Below, in pieces: positions 1 through 10,479 of a stretch of 64,000 nt of DNA. Below the pieces are notes generated by a model, which searched no databases, was not told the origin of the DNA, and worked only from the letters and a program-made list of their open reading frames with translations. How positions within the stretch are numbered: the first letter of the stretch is position 1; each line of letters starts with the position of its first letter. Source of the DNA: Streptomyces violaceusniger (lineage in GTDB: Bacteria > Actinomycetota > Actinomycetes > Streptomycetales > Streptomycetaceae); contig BJHW01000001.1 of the NCBI GenBank assembly GCA_005405945.1, positions 3,534,001-3,598,000 of the forward strand. The letters are read 5' to 3'. Both the position numbers and the translations under genes were made by a program.

Positions 1-305
<305 letters not shown>

Positions 306-405
306 CTACCGCTATCACGGGACGTACGTGACATTGGCATCGGCGGCCCATGACCACCGGAAAGTGGTACGGACCGCCGATTCAGTCACGATGTGTCACA
401 CGCTG

Positions 406-3371
406 TCAACGACGCAGCGCACGTAGCGCGTCGCCCACCAGCCGGGCCCTCTGGGCGGCTTCCGGGACGTGCTCCAGTCCGAATCCCAGCAGCACGGTGT
501 CCCGCGTGGTGACGCCCGCGACGGTGTGGAAGAGCTCCCGGGAGCGGGACCAGTCACCGGCGTTCGCCGGGCTGCCCTCCGGCGCCCCCGGCACCGTCCA
601 GGGGCCGAGCGCGGTCTCGAAGCCCTCGGAGTCCTCGGCGGCGCCGCCGACGGTGAGCTCGGTGCCGTCCACGAAGGCGCCCCGGCCGCCGGTGCCCGGG
701 TCGGTGACGTACGAGAGCGCCAGCTCGACCTTCTTGCCCGCGTAGCCGCTCAGGTCCAGTGAGACCGGCCGCCACCCCTCGGAGGAGCCCGTCAGGCTGT
801 TCCAGGAGCCCGTGCTGCCCCGCGCGGTGCAGCCGTCGTCACCGGGGGTCAGGTAGTGCTTGAGGAACGGGTGCAGATTGAGCAGGAAGCCCGCCTCGCA
901 CTCGGCGGGCACCTTGGTGGAGGAGCCGCCGCCCGCGTCGGGGAGGGTGGTCCAGTCGTCCTGGCCCGCGGTGCGCGCCTCGATGATCACATGGTCGTAG
1001 CCGGGCTCGGTGTCATAGCTGAGCCGGAAGTCCAGGGCCGGTTTGTCGGCGGCGGACACACCGGTGAGGTCCACCGTGCGGGACAGCCGCATCCAGGAGT
1101 TGTCACGGTGGCCCGCGGCCGCCATCCAGTCGCCCTCATAAGGCTGGTACGGGGTGCGCGTGTTCGGGTACTCCCCCGCGCCCGCGCTGCGGAACTGGGG
1201 GAAGTCCTCGGGCGGCAGCACATCGGAGGTGACGGTGTAGGCGCCCGCGGCGTCCAGGGGGTTGCCGGGGGCGTCACCGAGGTTCGCGCCGGCGCCCGCG
1301 AGCGCGCCGGCGCCCTGGAAGGCGGTGGGCGACTTCAGGGTGAGCCGGCTGTCGGCGCCCAGGTAGTACTGACTGAAGTCGTCGGTGTCGGCCGGTCCCA
1401 CCTCGGAGCTGCCGCCCGCCCGTTCACCCGTGGTGATCAGCTTGCCGCCCTCGTTGAGGAAGTCGCGCACCGCGAGCAGGGTCGGGCCGCCGGGCCGCTC
1501 GGCGCCGGTGTACCAGAGCACGGTCTTGAAGTGGCTGAGCACTCCGAGCGCGGACGGCGCCCCCTGGATGGCCACGTCCCAGACGGCCGCCTTACGGCCG
1601 TTGTCGGCCAGCGCCCGGGTGTACGCGGCGCTGTGCCGGGCCGGGGAGGTGCCGCCCTCCTCGGCGATCACCAGCGTGTCGGCGCGGGACCGCTTCGCCA
1701 CGGCGTAGGTGAACGGCTCGCTCGCGGTCCGCTTGCCGCTCTTCGTACGGCCGGTGAACCAGACCTTGACCTTCTGCCCTGGGTCCGCGCCCTTGACGGC
1801 GGCGCGGTACTGGTCGAAGCGGACGTTGTCCTCGCCGCCGTAGGTCTCGCCGCCACGCCACGCCTTCAGCGGGGCGGTGTGGGTACGGCCGCCGTCCACG
1901 CGGTAGTTGAGCTTCTTGTCGCGAACGCTCTTGCGGACGGTCACCGAGACGTCCTGGTCGCCGCCGCGCGCGTACGACGTGGTGAAGGCGTCCGGGGTGA
2001 AGTCGGGCGCGGTGAGGCCGACGGACGAGGACGGGCGGTCGGGGTGTTCGGCGGTCTCGGCGACGGAGAGCGCGAACGGGATGTTCTTGGTGAACTCCTG
2101 TGCGATCAGCTTCTCGTCGTCCGGGAAGGTGAAGACGGACGCGCAGTCGCGCGGCTGCCAGGGGTCGTCCGGGTCGACGTTGGAGGCGGTCTGACACGTC
2201 GACATCTCCGGGGTGAACATCATCATCCCGTTGACGTTCGCCGCGTGGCCGTCCGCCTCGCCGTTGGTGGTGTACAGCTCGGAGGAGACCTGCGGGTGGT
2301 AGCCGGGGATCGCGGAGTGCTCCGGAGTGCCGGCGAGGGACTTGTAGAGGACGTCGTCGGGGGTCGGGGTGGCGACCTGCCAGCCGACGCCGTAGAGCAG
2401 CAGTTCCGCGGCCGAGTGGTAGTTGATGCCGTAGGTGAAGCCGATGCGCTTCTCGAAGGCGTCCAGCGCCCTGGTCTCCGGCTCGGAGGCGGGCGCCGGA
2501 CCCCGGTAGGTCTCATCGGCCGGGTCGGCGGACGAACCCTCGTTGTCGTAGCCCCACTTGTAGCCGAAGTTGCGGTTGAGGTCGACGCCGTCGCCCGAGG
2601 TGATCTTGCCGTCGCCGTTGTTGTCGCGCAGGTTCTTGCGCCACTGGCGGTTGGCCGGGCTCTGATGGGTGTAGTCGTAGCCGTCCGGGTTGGCGGACAG
2701 TACGAACCACAGCTCCGTACGGTCCACGATCCGGGTGACGCGGTCGTCCTTGCCGTAGTTGTCGAGGTAGTAGTGCATCAGCCGGCGGGTCATCTCCGGC
2801 GTGATCCACTCACGGGCGTGCTGGTTGGACATGTACAGCACCGACGGCTTGCTGCCGTCGCGGGTCTTCGCGGCGCCCTTGCTCAGCTTGAGCGCGAGGA
2901 TGTCCTTGCCCTGGCCGGTCTTGCCGATGCTGACGACCTTGGTGAGGCCGGGGTGCGCCCGGCCGGTCTCGACGATCTCCTGCTTCAGCCCGCCCTCGCC
3001 GCTGTAGGGGCGGAAGACGTCGTCGCCCGCGGCCTTCAGCCGGTTGCGGCTCTGTGCGGAGATCTTCTTCTCGGTGAGCCGCACGCCCTTGCCGCGCAGT
3101 GCGGCGGCCTGCTCGGCGGTGAGGTAGAGCTCGACCGGGCCGGTGCCCTTGTCGGGCACCTGCCGCCCCAGCTCGGTGCCGTCCGCTCCGGCGCGGAGCA
3201 GCAGCGGAATCTGGTCCTTGGTGACCTGGGCGGTCCATACGGACAGCGCGTCGCCGCCGGCTTCCGCCGGCGGTTGCGCGGGCGCCGCGGGTGCCGCGGC
3301 CAGTCCCCCAGGAGCAGCGCGGCCAGTGCCACCACCGCGCCGCTCGATCTCACCGTGCGTCTGAGCTTCAT
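406..3371 (-). CDS. Secreted M14 zinc carboxypeptidase (one frameshift)
   Basis: Predicted exported carboxypeptidase of about 988 residues. The signal peptide starts MKLRRTVRSSGAVVALAALL (ATG at 3369-3371) in a frame different from the rest. Adding one G in the run near 3306-3310 joins it to the mature part, so the apparent longer N-terminus starting near 3429 is an artefact. The M14 domain shows the zinc motif HAREW followed by a Glu, the substrate-binding DLNRNFG, a third zinc His in GINYHSA, and FTPEMS as the likely catalytic Glu segment. An aspartate-rich insert (DNNGDGKITSGDG) resembles a calcium loop, as in carboxypeptidase T. The C-terminal 400 residues look like the jelly-roll/MAM-like region of immune inhibitor A proteases. 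It probably digests extracellular peptides. Confidence 0.88.
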
Positions 3372-3418
3372 GAGCCCCCCTGGCTTTCGTATGAAGACAC
3401 GCGGGTGCGCAGCGCTCC

Positions 3419-3447
3419 AGACTTGTCATGACGCATGGTCATGTCAA
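3419..3447 (-). promoter_or_regulatory. Possible carboxypeptidase promoter with overlapping inverted repeat
   Basis: On the minus strand a perfect TTGACA -35 box lies at 3442-3447, with a poor -10 (AAGTCT) 17 bases downstream. An inverted repeat, CATGAC-N5-GTCATG (3427-3443), sits over the spacer and the edge of the -35, where a regulator could bind. The weak -10 keeps this tentative. Confidence 0.3.
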
Positions 3448-3491
3448 CAGCGGCGCGCGGAACCGCTGTCACATGCCCTGTGACGCACCAT

Positions 3492-3521
3492 GCCCCCGGA
3501 TCGCTCGTGTGATCCGGGGGC
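3492..3521. terminator. Perfect 11-bp hairpin downstream of whiA
   Basis: GCCCCCGGATC (3492-3502) pairs perfectly with 3511-3521 around an 8-base loop. It lies 65 bases past the whiA stop and 120 bases upstream of the carboxypeptidase start, so it is placed to end the uvrC-rapZ-yvcK-whiA transcript. There is no T-run, as is common for high-GC actinomycete terminators. Confidence 0.6.
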
Positions 3522-3586
3522 GTGGGGTGCGGCTCTCGTACGGCTTCGGGCCGTCAGCTGCCGGCGGGCGTCAGCTCGTAGGGCGG

Positions 3587-4576
3587 TCAGCCGACCATGC
3601 CCTCGGCCATCTCCTCGGTCAGGCTGGACTCGGTGCCGGGGATGCCCAGGTCCTGGGCGCGCTTGTCGGCCATGGCCAGCAGCCGGCGGATACGGCCCGC
3701 GACGGCGTCCTTGGTCAGCGGCGGGTCGGCGAGGGCGCCCAGCTCCTCCAGGGACGCCTGCTTGTGCTCCATGCGCAGCCGCCCGGCCGCCGCGAGGTGC
3801 TCGGGCACCTCCTCCCCCAGGATCTCCAGGGCCCGCTGCACCCGCGCCCCGGCGGCGACGGCGGCGCGGGCCGAGCGGCGCAGATTGGCGTCGTCGAAGT
3901 TGGCGAGGCGGTTGGCGGTGGCCCGCACCTCGCGGCGCATCCGCCGCTCCTCCCAGGCGAGGACCGACTCATGCGCCCCCAGCCGCGTCAACAGCGCGCC
4001 GATGGCATCACCGTCCCGGACGACCACCCGGTCCACCCCGCGCACCTCGCGCGCCTTGGCGGCGATCTGCAGCCGGCGGGCGGCGCCGACCAGGGCGAGC
4101 GCGGCCTCCGGGCCGGGGCAGGTCACCTCCAGGGAGGACGAGCGGCCGGGCTCGGTGAGCGAGCCATGGGCGAGGAAGGCCCCGCGCCAGGCGGCCTCGG
4201 CGTCGCAGGTGGCGCCGGAGACGACCTGCGGCGGCAGCCCGCGGATCGGCCGGCCGCGGCCGTCGACCAGGCCGGTCTGCCGCGCCAGCTGGTCACCGCC
4301 CGCCACCACCCGCACCACGTACCGGCTGCCGCGGCGCAGCCCGCCGGGGGCCATCACCACCAGATCCGAGGAGTGGCCGAAGATCTCCAGGATGTCCTTG
4401 CGGACTCTGCGGGCCGCGATCCCGGTGTCCAGCTCCGCCTCGATCACGATGCGCCCGCTGACCAGGTGCAGCCCGCCCGCGAACCGCAGGATCGCCGAGA
4501 CCTCCGCTTTCCGGCAGCAGGTCCGGGTGACGGGGAGCCGGGAGATTTCGTCCTTCACCGCTGCCGTCATCGCCAT
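3587..4576 (-). CDS. whiA: Sporulation regulator WhiA
   Basis: A 329-residue WhiA protein, the actinomycete developmental transcription factor that acts with WhiB to halt aerial growth and start sporulation septation. The N-terminal two thirds correspond to the degenerate LAGLIDADG homing-endonuclease-like fold known for the family; the last third (about 220-310) holds the DNA-binding helix-turn-helix, including the conserved stretch [19 protein letters not shown] (seen here as [15 protein letters not shown]). Its 5' end overlaps the yvcK stop by 10 bases, so it is translated from the uvrC-rapZ-yvcK-whiA transcript. A hairpin at 3492-3521 follows it. Family WhiA proteins bind DNA but have no nuclease activity. 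Confidence 0.97.
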   Translation of the reverse strand: MAMTAAVKDEISRLPVTRTCCRKAEVSAILRFAGGLHLVSGRIVIEAELDTGIAARRVRKDILEIFGHSSDLVVMAPGGLRRGSRYVVRVVAGGDQLARQTGLVDGRGRPIRGLPPQVVSGATCDAEAAWRGAFLAHGSLTEPGRSSSLEVTCPGPEAALALVGAARRLQIAAKAREVRGVDRVVVRDGDAIGALLTRLGAHESVLAWEERRMRREVRATANRLANFDDANLRRSARAAVAAGARVQRALEILGEEVPEHLAAAGRLRMEHKQASLEELGALADPPLTKDAVAGRIRRLLAMADKRAQDLGIPGTESSLTEEMAEGMVG

Positions 4577-5586
4577 GGGCCGATCCTTCCATGCATCCGA
4601 AAAATACGGTCGTACGCGGCCGCCAGAAGCTCCGGGTCATGCTTCGGGGCACCGTCGGTCGCGGCCACAGGCGCCAGCTCGACCGTGCCGCCCAGCCGCT
4701 TGGCGGCGTCGCACAGACTGCTCTGGTCGGGGACGGCGGCCTCGTCGGCCAGCACCACGTCGAAGGCGAGTTTAGGGGCGTGTCGGGCCAAAACCTCCAA
4801 ATGACGCTGCGGGGAGAAGCCCTCGGTTTCTCCCGGCTGAGGGGCGAGGTTCAGCGAGAGCACGCGCCGGGCCTTGGTCTCGGTGAGCGCCTCGAGCAGT
4901 TCGGGGACCAGCAGATGCGGGATCACGGAGGAGAACCAGGAGCCGGGCCCCAGCACCACCCAGTCGGCGTCCATGACCGCCTCGACGGCCTCGGGGACGG
5001 CCGGCGGATCGTGCGGCACCAGGTGGACCGACTGCACCTCGCCGCGGGTGAGCGCCACGGTGGCCTGCCCGGCGACGGTGGAGACCTCGTCCGGGCGCGC
5101 CGGGTCATGGCCCCGGACGTACGCCTGGAGCTCCAGGGGGACGGCCGACATGGGCAGCACCCGGCCGTGGGCGCCCAGCAGCTTGCCGACCAGGTCGAGC
5201 GCCTTCACATGGTCGCCCAGCTGCTCCCACAGGGCGACGATCAGCACATTGCCGACCGCGTGGCCGTGCAGATCGCCCTCGCTGGCGAAGCGGTGCTGGA
5301 TGACCCGCGCCCAGGTCTGGCCCCAGTCGTCGTCGCCGCACAGCGCGGCCAGGGCCTTGCGCAGATCGCCGGGCGGCAGCACGCCCAGCTCGTCGCGGAG
5401 GCGTCCGCTGGAGCCCCCGTCGTCGGCCACGGTGACGACGGCGGTCAGATCGCCGGTGATCCGGCGCAGGGCGGCGAGCGACGCCGACAGGCCCATGCCG
5501 CCGCCCAGGGCGACCACCTTGGGCTGCGCGCCCCGGTTCGTCCGCGCCCCGACCAGCCGCCGCAGCCGACTGCTACGAATGGTCAC
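4567..5586 (-). CDS. yvcK: YvcK/CofD-like gluconeogenesis factor
   Basis: A 339-residue YvcK-family protein. The N-terminal half carries ALGGGMGLS and [12 protein letters not shown], the nucleotide-sugar binding signature, and [10 protein letters not shown] follows. In Bacillus and mycobacteria the family binds UDP-sugars and is needed for growth on gluconeogenic carbon sources and for envelope synthesis; which role applies here is inference. The GTG start overlaps the rapZ stop by four bases (GTGA) and its 3' end overlaps whiA by 10, so the genes are translationally coupled. Confidence 0.95.
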   Translation of the reverse strand: MTIRSSRLRRLVGARTNRGAQPKVVALGGGMGLSASLAALRRITGDLTAVVTVADDGGSSGRLRDELGVLPPGDLRKALAALCGDDDWGQTWARVIQHRFASEGDLHGHAVGNVLIVALWEQLGDHVKALDLVGKLLGAHGRVLPMSAVPLELQAYVRGHDPARPDEVSTVAGQATVALTRGEVQSVHLVPHDPPAVPEAVEAVMDADWVVLGPGSWFSSVIPHLLVPELLEALTETKARRVLSLNLAPQPGETEGFSPQRHLEVLARHAPKLAFDVVLADEAAVPDQSSLCDAAKRLGGTVELAPVAATDGAPKHDPELLAAAYDRIFRMHGRIGPWR

Positions 5587-6518
5587 TCGCGCCCCATGTC
5601 CCGGTGGACGATGACGGTCTCCACTCCCTCGGCGGCCAGCCGTGGGGCCAGCCGCTCGGACATCGCGACGCTGCGGTGCTTGCCGCCGGTGCAGCCGACG
5701 GCGATGGTCACATAGCGCTTGCCCTCGCGGCGGTAGCCCGCGGCGATGAGCTGGAGCAGCTCCGCGTAGCGGTCCAGGAACTCCTTGGCGCCGGGCTGGT
5801 TGAAGACGTAGCTGGAGACCTCCTCGTTGAGCCCGGTGAAGGGGCGCAGCTCGGGGACCCAGTGCGGATTGGGCAGGAAGCGGCAGTCCACCACCAGATC
5901 GGCGTCGACCGGCAGCCCGTACTTGTAGCCGAACGACATCACGGTGGCCCGCAGCTCGGGCTCCTCCTCGCCCGCGAACTGGGCGTCCATCTTGGCCCGC
6001 AGCTCATGGACGTTGAGGCTGGAGGTGTCGATCACCAGATCGGCGTCCCCGCGCAGCTCGCGCAGCAGATCGCGCTCGGCGGCGATACCGTCCACGATCC
6101 GGCCGTCGCCCTGGAGGGGGTGCGGGCGGCGCACGGACTCGAAACGGCGCACCAGCGCCTCGTCGGACGCCTCCAGGAACAGCACGCGCCGCTTGACGTT
6201 CTTGGCGGCGAGGTCGGCGAGGGATTCGCGGAGGTTGTCGAAGAAGCGGCGGCCGCGGACGTCCACCACCACGGCGATCCGGGCCACATTGCCCTGGGAG
6301 CGGGCGCCCAGGTCGACCATGGTGGGGATCAGCGCGGGCGGCAGGTTGTCCACGACGAACCAGCCGAGGTCCTCCAGACACTTGGCGGCGGTGCTGCGGC
6401 CCGCGCCCGACATTCCAGAGATGATCACCAGCTCGGGGATGGCCGCCGCCTCGGCGGACTCGCCCGACGTGCCCGTATTCACCTGCGCTCCGTCTCCATG
6501 GTTCTCGTGCTCGGTCAT
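5583..6518 (-). CDS. rapZ: RNase adapter / nucleotide-binding protein RapZ
   Basis: A 311-residue RapZ (YvcJ) P-loop protein. Walker A is GMSGAGRS at residues 35-42, and the C-terminal domain has the [10 protein letters not shown] motif. In E. coli RapZ controls GlcN6P synthase through small RNAs; in Gram-positive bacteria the homologue binds nucleotides and its target is less clear. It overlaps uvrC by four bases upstream and yvcK by four downstream. The first 27 residues are a low-complexity extension before the conserved core. Confidence 0.95.
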   Translation of the reverse strand: MTEHENHGDGAQVNTGTSGESAEAAAIPELVIISGMSGAGRSTAAKCLEDLGWFVVDNLPPALIPTMVDLGARSQGNVARIAVVVDVRGRRFFDNLRESLADLAAKNVKRRVLFLEASDEALVRRFESVRRPHPLQGDGRIVDGIAAERDLLRELRGDADLVIDTSSLNVHELRAKMDAQFAGEEEPELRATVMSFGYKYGLPVDADLVVDCRFLPNPHWVPELRPFTGLNEEVSSYVFNQPGAKEFLDRYAELLQLIAAGYRREGKRYVTIAVGCTGGKHRSVAMSERLAPRLAAEGVETVIVHRDMGRE

Positions 6519-8644
6519 GGTCTGGTCCCCCCGTTCGACGACGCCGCGCCGGCGGCCTCGTCCTCAATGATCTCTCCTGTGGCGGTGTTCACGGCGGGCG
6601 CGGCCGGGGCGGACCCGGCGAGCGCCGCGGCGACCGTCTCGGCCGTCTTACGGCCGACGCCGGGCACCTCGCAGATCTGCTCGACCGTGGCGGCGCGCAG
6701 CCGCTTGACCGAGCCGAAGTGCTTCAGCAGGGCCTGCTTACGGCTGTCACCGAGGCCCGGAACGGTGTCCAGCGGCCCGGCCTTCAGCGACTTGGCGCGC
6801 TTGCTGCGCTGGTAGGTGATGGCGAAGCGGTGGGCCTCGTCGCGGACCCGCTGGAGGAGGTAGAGGCCCTCGCTGCTGCGGGGCAGCACCACCGGGTCGT
6901 CCTCGTCCGGCAGCCACACCTCCTCGAGCCGCTTGGCGAGGCCGCAGACGGCGACATCGTCGACGCCGAGCTCGTCCAGGGCCCGCTTGGCGGCGGCCAC
7001 CTGCGGCTTGCCGCCGTCGACCACGACGAGCTGGGGCGGGTAGGCGAACCGCTTCGGCCTGCCCTCCTCGTCGATCGGGCCGGAGGGCCCCTGGCCGGGT
7101 TCGTCGGGTCCTTCGGGACCACCGGGACCGTCGGGTCGGTCGATGGGCTGCCCGGCGGTCCCGGGAACCCCGGCGATTCCGGAAGCCTCGGTGGCCCCGG
7201 GAACCCCTTCAGCCCCGGTGGCTTCCTCCTGCCACTCCCCGTCTTCTGCTTCTCCTGCAGATAGCGGCGGAAGCGGCGGCTCACGACCTCGTGCATGGAG
7301 CGGACATCGTCCTGCCCGGCGAAGCTCTTGATCTGGAAGCGGCGGTACTCACTCTTCCGGGGAGCCCGTCCTCGAAGACCACCATGGAGGCCACCACGTC
7401 ATCGCCCTGGAGGTGGGAGATGTCGAAGCACTCCACGCGCAGCGGAGCGGAGTCCAGCCCCAGGGCCTCGGCGATCTCCTCCAGCGCCCGGGAGCGGGTG
7501 GTGAGGTCGGAGGCGCGCTTGGTCTTGTGCAGCGCGAGCGCCTGCTGGGCGTTGCGCTGGACGGTCTCCATGAGGTCCTTCTTGTCGCCGCGCTGCGGGA
7601 TGCGCAGATCGACCCGGGAGCCGCGGCGGTCGGCGAGCCACTGGGCGACCGGCTCGGCCGGTTCCGGCACGGCGGGCACCAGGACCTCCTTGGGGACCGC
7701 GTCGCCGCGCTCCTCCCCGTAGAGCTGCTGGAGGGCGTGCTCGACCAGCCCGGCGGTGTCGACGGCCTCGACCTTGTCGGTGACCCAGCCGCGCTGACCG
7801 CGCACCCGGCCGCCGCGCACATGGAAGATCTGGACGGCGGCCTCCAGCTCGTCCTCGGCGACCGCTATCAGGTCGGCGTCGGTGGCGTCGGCGAGCACCA
7901 CCGCGTTCTTCTCCATGGCGCGCTTGAGCGCCCCTATGTCGTCGCGGAGCCGGGCCGCCTTCTCGTACTCCATCTCCTCGGCGGCCTCGTGCATCTGCTC
8001 TTCCAGGCGGCGCAGATAGGTGCCGGTGCGCCCGGCCATGAAGTCGCAGAACTCCTCGGCCAGTTGGCGGTGCTCATCGGCGGTGACACGGCCGACGCAG
8101 GGGGCCGAGCACTTGCCGATGTAGCCGAGCAGACAGGGGCGGCCGATCTGGGCGGAGCGCTTGAACACCCCGGCGGAACAGGTCCGGACGGGGAACACGC
8201 GCAGCATCAGGTCGACGGTCTCGCGGATGGCCCAGGCGTGGGCGTACGGGCCGAAGTAGCGCACGCCCTTCTTCTTGGCGCCGCGCATCACCTGGACCCG
8301 GGGGAACTCCTCGTTGAGGGTCACGGCGAGGGAGGGGTAGCTCTTGTCGTCGCGGTACTTGACGTTGAACCGGGGGTCGAACTCCTTGATCCAGGAGTAC
8401 TCGAGCTGCAGGGCCTCGACCTCGGTGGAGACCACGGTCCACTCCACGGCGGCGGCCGTGGTGACCATGGTGCGGGTCCGCGGGTGGAGGTTCGCCAGGT
8501 CCTGGAAGTACGACGAGAGCCGTTGGCGCAGGCTCTTCGCCTTTCCGACGTAGATCACCCGGCCGTGCTCGTCACGGAACTTGTAGACCCCGGCGAGTCG
8601 GGGATCTGTCCCGGCTTGGGGCGGTAGCTGCTCGGGTCGGCCAT
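6515..8644 (-). CDS. uvrC: Excinuclease ABC subunit C (three single-base frameshifts)
   Basis: UvrC makes both incisions around a lesion handed over by UvrA/UvrB. The ATG at 8642-8644 gives [19 protein letters not shown], then one missing G (about 8587-8591) interrupts the GIY-YIG domain (VYKF...[14 protein letters not shown]). A second break lies near 7360 (restoring [11 protein letters not shown]) and a third near 7237-7240 (KTGEW). With all three corrected the protein is about 710 residues: GIY-YIG, UVR motif, the RNase-H-like C-terminal nuclease (VVVDGGKPQ) and the helix-hairpin-helix pair ([25 protein letters not shown]). Between the domains, bases about 7064-7237 encode an acidic Gly/Pro-rich linker of around 60 residues. 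It is the first gene of the rapZ-yvcK-whiA operon. Confidence 0.93.
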
Positions 8645-8808
8645 GGTCACCACCCTACTTGCGGGGAGTGACACATCCGGCGCCCTCGGGACGCGGTTCG
8701 GTGAGGTCCAGGGGATTTGGGGATTCCGCGGCACGCCCGGGCGGGCGTCGGGCGGCCGGGCAGGCGTCGCCCGCGTCGCCCGCGTCGTCCGCCCAGGATG
8801 TCGTCCGC

Positions 8809-9233
8809 TCAGGCGTCGGGGCCCGCGACGAGCCGTCCGCCCTTCGCGGTGACCGGGACCGACGGCAGCGGCTTCTCCGCGGGCCCCTGGACGACCTTGC
8901 CGGTGCGGGCGTCGAACTGGCTGCCGTGGCAGGGACAGTTGATCTTGCCGTCCTCGACGGTGTCGACGACGCATCCGGCGTGCGTGCACACCGCGCTGAA
9001 CGCCGTGAACTCCCCTTGGCCGGCTGGGCGACCACCACCCGCTGCTCGCGGTAGATCTTGGCGCCGCCGACCGGCACGACACCGGCCGAGCCGAGCTCGA
9101 CGGGGGCGGTGGGCGTCGGGGACGCCTTCTTGCCCGATCCGTCCGGAGAGCAGGCCGCCGCCCCGAGTCCGGCGGCTCCGGCCAGCGCGGCGCAGCACAG
9201 GACGGTTCGTCGGGAGGCGGGCTGGCTGGACAT
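8809..9233 (-). CDS. Rieske [2Fe-2S] lipoprotein with Tat-like signal (one frameshift)
   Basis: A 141-residue exported iron-sulfur protein. The N-terminus has SRRTVL, an alanine-rich stretch and AAAC as a lipobox, suggesting twin-arginine export with lipid anchoring. The Rieske cluster ligands are CTHAGC and CPCHGS (two Cys, two His). One G is missing near 9013-9016, in the codons that should read AKGEF. Start ATG at 9231-9233. It is divergent from the LacI-type regulator, with the operator at 9311-9334 between them. An electron-transfer role is likely; the partner is unknown. Confidence 0.85.
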
Positions 9234-9310
9234 CTGCGGCTCCTGGGGTGTGGCGGCCCTCCGACCATACCGGTACAGATCCTTCCGTTCGCCGCCGCCC
9301 CCGGGAGGGA

Positions 9311-9334
9311 GTAAACGCTTGCGCAAACGTTTAC
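9311..9334. promoter_or_regulatory. LacI-family operator
   Basis: A 24-base inverted repeat: arms GTAAACG (9311-9317) and CGTTTAC (9328-9334) around CTTGCGCAAA, which itself contains the palindrome TTGCGCAA. A second palindrome, AAACGTTT, is nested in the right half. Central CG palindromes of this kind are typical LacI/GalR operators. It covers the -35 of the lacI-type promoter, which fits autorepression, and may also control the divergent Rieske gene. Confidence 0.75.
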
Positions 9335-9358
9335 GTCTGACGCCTGATGCGATACGTT
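9330..9358 (+). promoter_or_regulatory. Putative promoter of the lacI-pfkB operon
   Basis: TTTACG (9330-9335), a 17-base spacer and TACGTT (9353-9358) form a moderate sigma-70-type promoter. Its -35 overlaps the operator, and the ATG follows about 60 bases downstream of the -10. Confidence 0.45.
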
Positions 9359-9421
9359 ACGTGCCCCCGTCTCCCCTCGGACCGGCTCTCCCGACGACCC
9401 CGACCTCAAGGACCGCAGCGG

Positions 9422-10479
9422 ATGGCAACCATGGTCGATGTCGCCCGTCGCGCCGGGGTGTCCGTGGCCACCGTCTCGCATGTGCTCAACGAGACCCGAC
9501 CGGTCCGCCCCGGCACCCGTAAGGCCGTGCTGGACGCCATCGACGACCTCGGCTACATCCCCAATACGCTGGCGCGCTCCCTGGTGACCGCGCGCACCCG
9601 CTCGATCGGCCTGGCCGTCTCGGCGATCAGCAATCCGTACTTCACCGAGATCCTCCAGGGCGTCGAATCCAGCGCCCTGGAGCGGGGCTACGGTCTGCTG
9701 ATCGCCGATCCGCACGACGACCCCGCGCATGAGCTCACCGTCGTCCGGCTGCTCCATGAGCGGCGGGTGGACGGCGTGATCGTCGCCCCGTCGGCCGAGC
9801 CCGCCGGGCTGCTGGAGTATCTGGCCCGCCGTGAGATCCCCGCCGTCTTCCTCGACCGGCTGGTCGGTGACGCCCATGACCAGGTGTGCGCCGAGAACGC
9901 CCGCCCCGTCGAACAGCTGGTCGGCCACCTCGCCGATCTCGGCCACACCCGCATCGGACTGGTCGCGGGCTGCCTGGCCTGAGCACCACCATCGAGCGGA
10001 TCGCGGGCTACCGGGCCGGTCTTGAGCGGCACGGGCTGCCGTTCCGCCCCGGGCTGCTGGCCGAGGGCCACTCCGAGGCGCGGGGCGCGGAGGACGCCGT
10101 CCACCGGCTGCTGGACTCCCCCGAGCCGCCCACCGCGATCATCACCGCGAACAACGCGATGACCATCGGTGCGCTGCGCGCCCTGCGGACGGCGGGGCTG
10201 AGCGTGCCGGACGATCTCGCGCTGGTCTGCTTCGACGACTTCTCCTGGGCGGATGTCTTCTCCCCCGGGCTCACCGCGATCTCCCAGCCCAGCCGGGAGG
10301 TCGGCGCCACCGCCGTCCGGCTGCTGCTCGAGCGGCTGGAGAACCCGGGGCGGCCGCCGCGCACCGTCCGGCTACCCTGCGCCTTCGTCCACCGCACCTC
10401 GTGCGGCTGTGTGGCCGAAGCCCTCGACCGACCGCTCCCCGGAACCCCCGGAATCGCCGGAAAGGACCCCGTCTCGTGA
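9422..10479 (+). CDS. LacI-family transcriptional regulator (one frameshift)
   Basis: A 352-residue sugar-responsive repressor. The N-terminal helix-turn-helix is MATMVDVARRAGVSVATVS with the hinge helix at YIPNTLARSL. The periplasmic-binding-protein-like core follows (SIGLAVSAISNPYF). A missing G at about 9967-9970 splits the gene at GLVAG; correction gives GLPGLSTTIERIAGYR. The C-terminus contains a cysteine pair (TSCGC). It overlaps the sugar kinase by four bases (GTGA), so the kinase substrate or product is the likely inducer. The operator at 9311-9334 suggests autoregulation. Confidence 0.92.

Noticed and set aside
856..3483. Long plus-strand open frame opposite the carboxypeptidase
   Set aside because: Shadow frame produced by high GC3 on the real minus-strand gene; no family features, no ribosome site. 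The same holds for long frames opposite uvrA (11712-14210), polA (46059-49259) and the YdeP-type gene (48589-51741).
6784..7296. A collagen-like Gly-Pro repeat protein (frame reading GFPGPP-type repeats)
   Set aside because: It is uvrC read one base out of frame after a lost G near 7238. The correct frame gives the conserved KTGEW and an acidic linker.
8555..9946. Minus-strand frame spanning the Rieske gene and the LacI-type gene
   Set aside because: A composite of the out-of-frame uvrC start and antisense regions; only its last 20 residues ([10 protein letters not shown]) belong to a real gene, uvrC.
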